6,672 nt of DNA, taken from the NCBI GenBank assembly GCA_030532815.1, contig JAUNKI010000115.1, positions 1 to 6,672 of the forward strand. The letters run 5' to 3'. How positions within the stretch are numbered: the stretch's first letter is position 1; every line of letters begins with the position of its first letter. The stretch is from Leptotrichiaceae bacterium (lineage in GTDB: Bacteria; Fusobacteriota; Fusobacteriia; Fusobacteriales; Leptotrichiaceae). A program made the position numbers and the translations under genes. Positions 6,556 through 6,672 of the stretch are shown here, piece after piece. The notes beneath the pieces were generated by a model. The model had not been told where the DNA came from. It saw nothing but the letters and a program-made list of their open reading frames with translations, and made no database searches.

Positions 6556-6571
6556 ACACCATATATTGTGT
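6556..6571. promoter_or_regulatory. NrdR box 1 (strong)
   Basis: ACACCATATATTGTGT matches the NrdR consensus ACACWATATATWGTGT at 15 of 16 positions. The single deviation is C at the first W. NrdR is the ATP/dATP-sensing repressor of ribonucleotide reductase operons. The site lies in the untranslated leader, 58 bases upstream of the redoxin ATG and downstream of the predicted transcription start. The nrdR gene itself is not in this window. Confidence 0.9.
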
Positions 6572-6587
6572 TTATTCTTTTTATTTT

Positions 6588-6603
6588 TTATAATATGTAG
6601 TAG
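6588..6603. promoter_or_regulatory. NrdR box 2 (degenerate), overlapping the promoter -10
   Basis: TTATAATATGTAGTAG matches the NrdR consensus at 10 of 16 positions. It begins exactly 32 bp from the start of box 1, about three helical turns, which is the usual spacing of paired NrdR boxes. It covers the predicted transcription start and touches the -10 hexamer, as expected for repression. The match alone would be unconvincing; the spacing and position are what support it. Confidence 0.6.
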
Positions 6604-6630
6604 TATACCTGTTATTAAAAAAAATTTCAA
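6602..6630 (-). promoter_or_regulatory. Sigma70-type promoter of the nrd operon
   Basis: On the minus strand TTGAAA (6630-6625) and TATACT (6607-6602) are separated by exactly 17 bases, each matching consensus at five of six positions. Long A/T tracts upstream could act as an UP element. Transcription would start near 6595, inside the second NrdR box, giving a leader of about 98 bases before the redoxin gene. Confidence 0.75.
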
Positions 6631-6672
6631 TATATTTATCCTTTGAAAAAATTTAAAAAAATTTAATCTTTA

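Overview
The window is a very AT-rich bacterial stretch in which every gene I can support lies on the minus strand, so transcription runs from high to low coordinates. Base composition, codon use and the protein sequences suggest a Fusobacteriota-type genome, perhaps Leptotrichiaceae. That placement is an impression, not a computed result. In-frame Trp residues use TGG, so the standard bacterial code applies and in-frame TGA is a stop.

The core is a class Ib (aerobic, NrdI-dependent) ribonucleotide reductase locus. Reading in the direction of transcription, 6672-6498 is a control region with a near-ideal sigma70 promoter, one strong NrdR box and a weaker second box 32 bp away, overlapping the -10. 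Then come a small thioredoxin/glutaredoxin-like redoxin in the nrdH position (6497-6258), an intergenic hairpin with a possible secondary promoter (6231-6170), nrdI (6141-5767) and nrdE (5729-3636). The redoxin should reduce NrdE, NrdI should activate the NrdF metal site, and NrdE with NrdF should make dNDPs from NDPs.

nrdF would be expected next, but it is about 2 kb away (1628-627). The gap holds an accessory block: a 149-residue and a 109-residue protein, each with two membrane segments and neither recognised, followed by a broken Fic-domain (AMP-transferase type) gene. The block has its own candidate promoter just after nrdE. The Fic gene carries a probable one-base deletion in a homopolymer, an internal TGA, and loss of the acidic residue of the Fic motif, so it looks like a decayed toxin-like gene.

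After nrdF there is a convincing intrinsic terminator (500-460), a short AT-rich leader, and the 5' part of a lipoprotein gene that runs off the left edge (296-1). I see no tRNA, rRNA, CRISPR array or insertion sequence.
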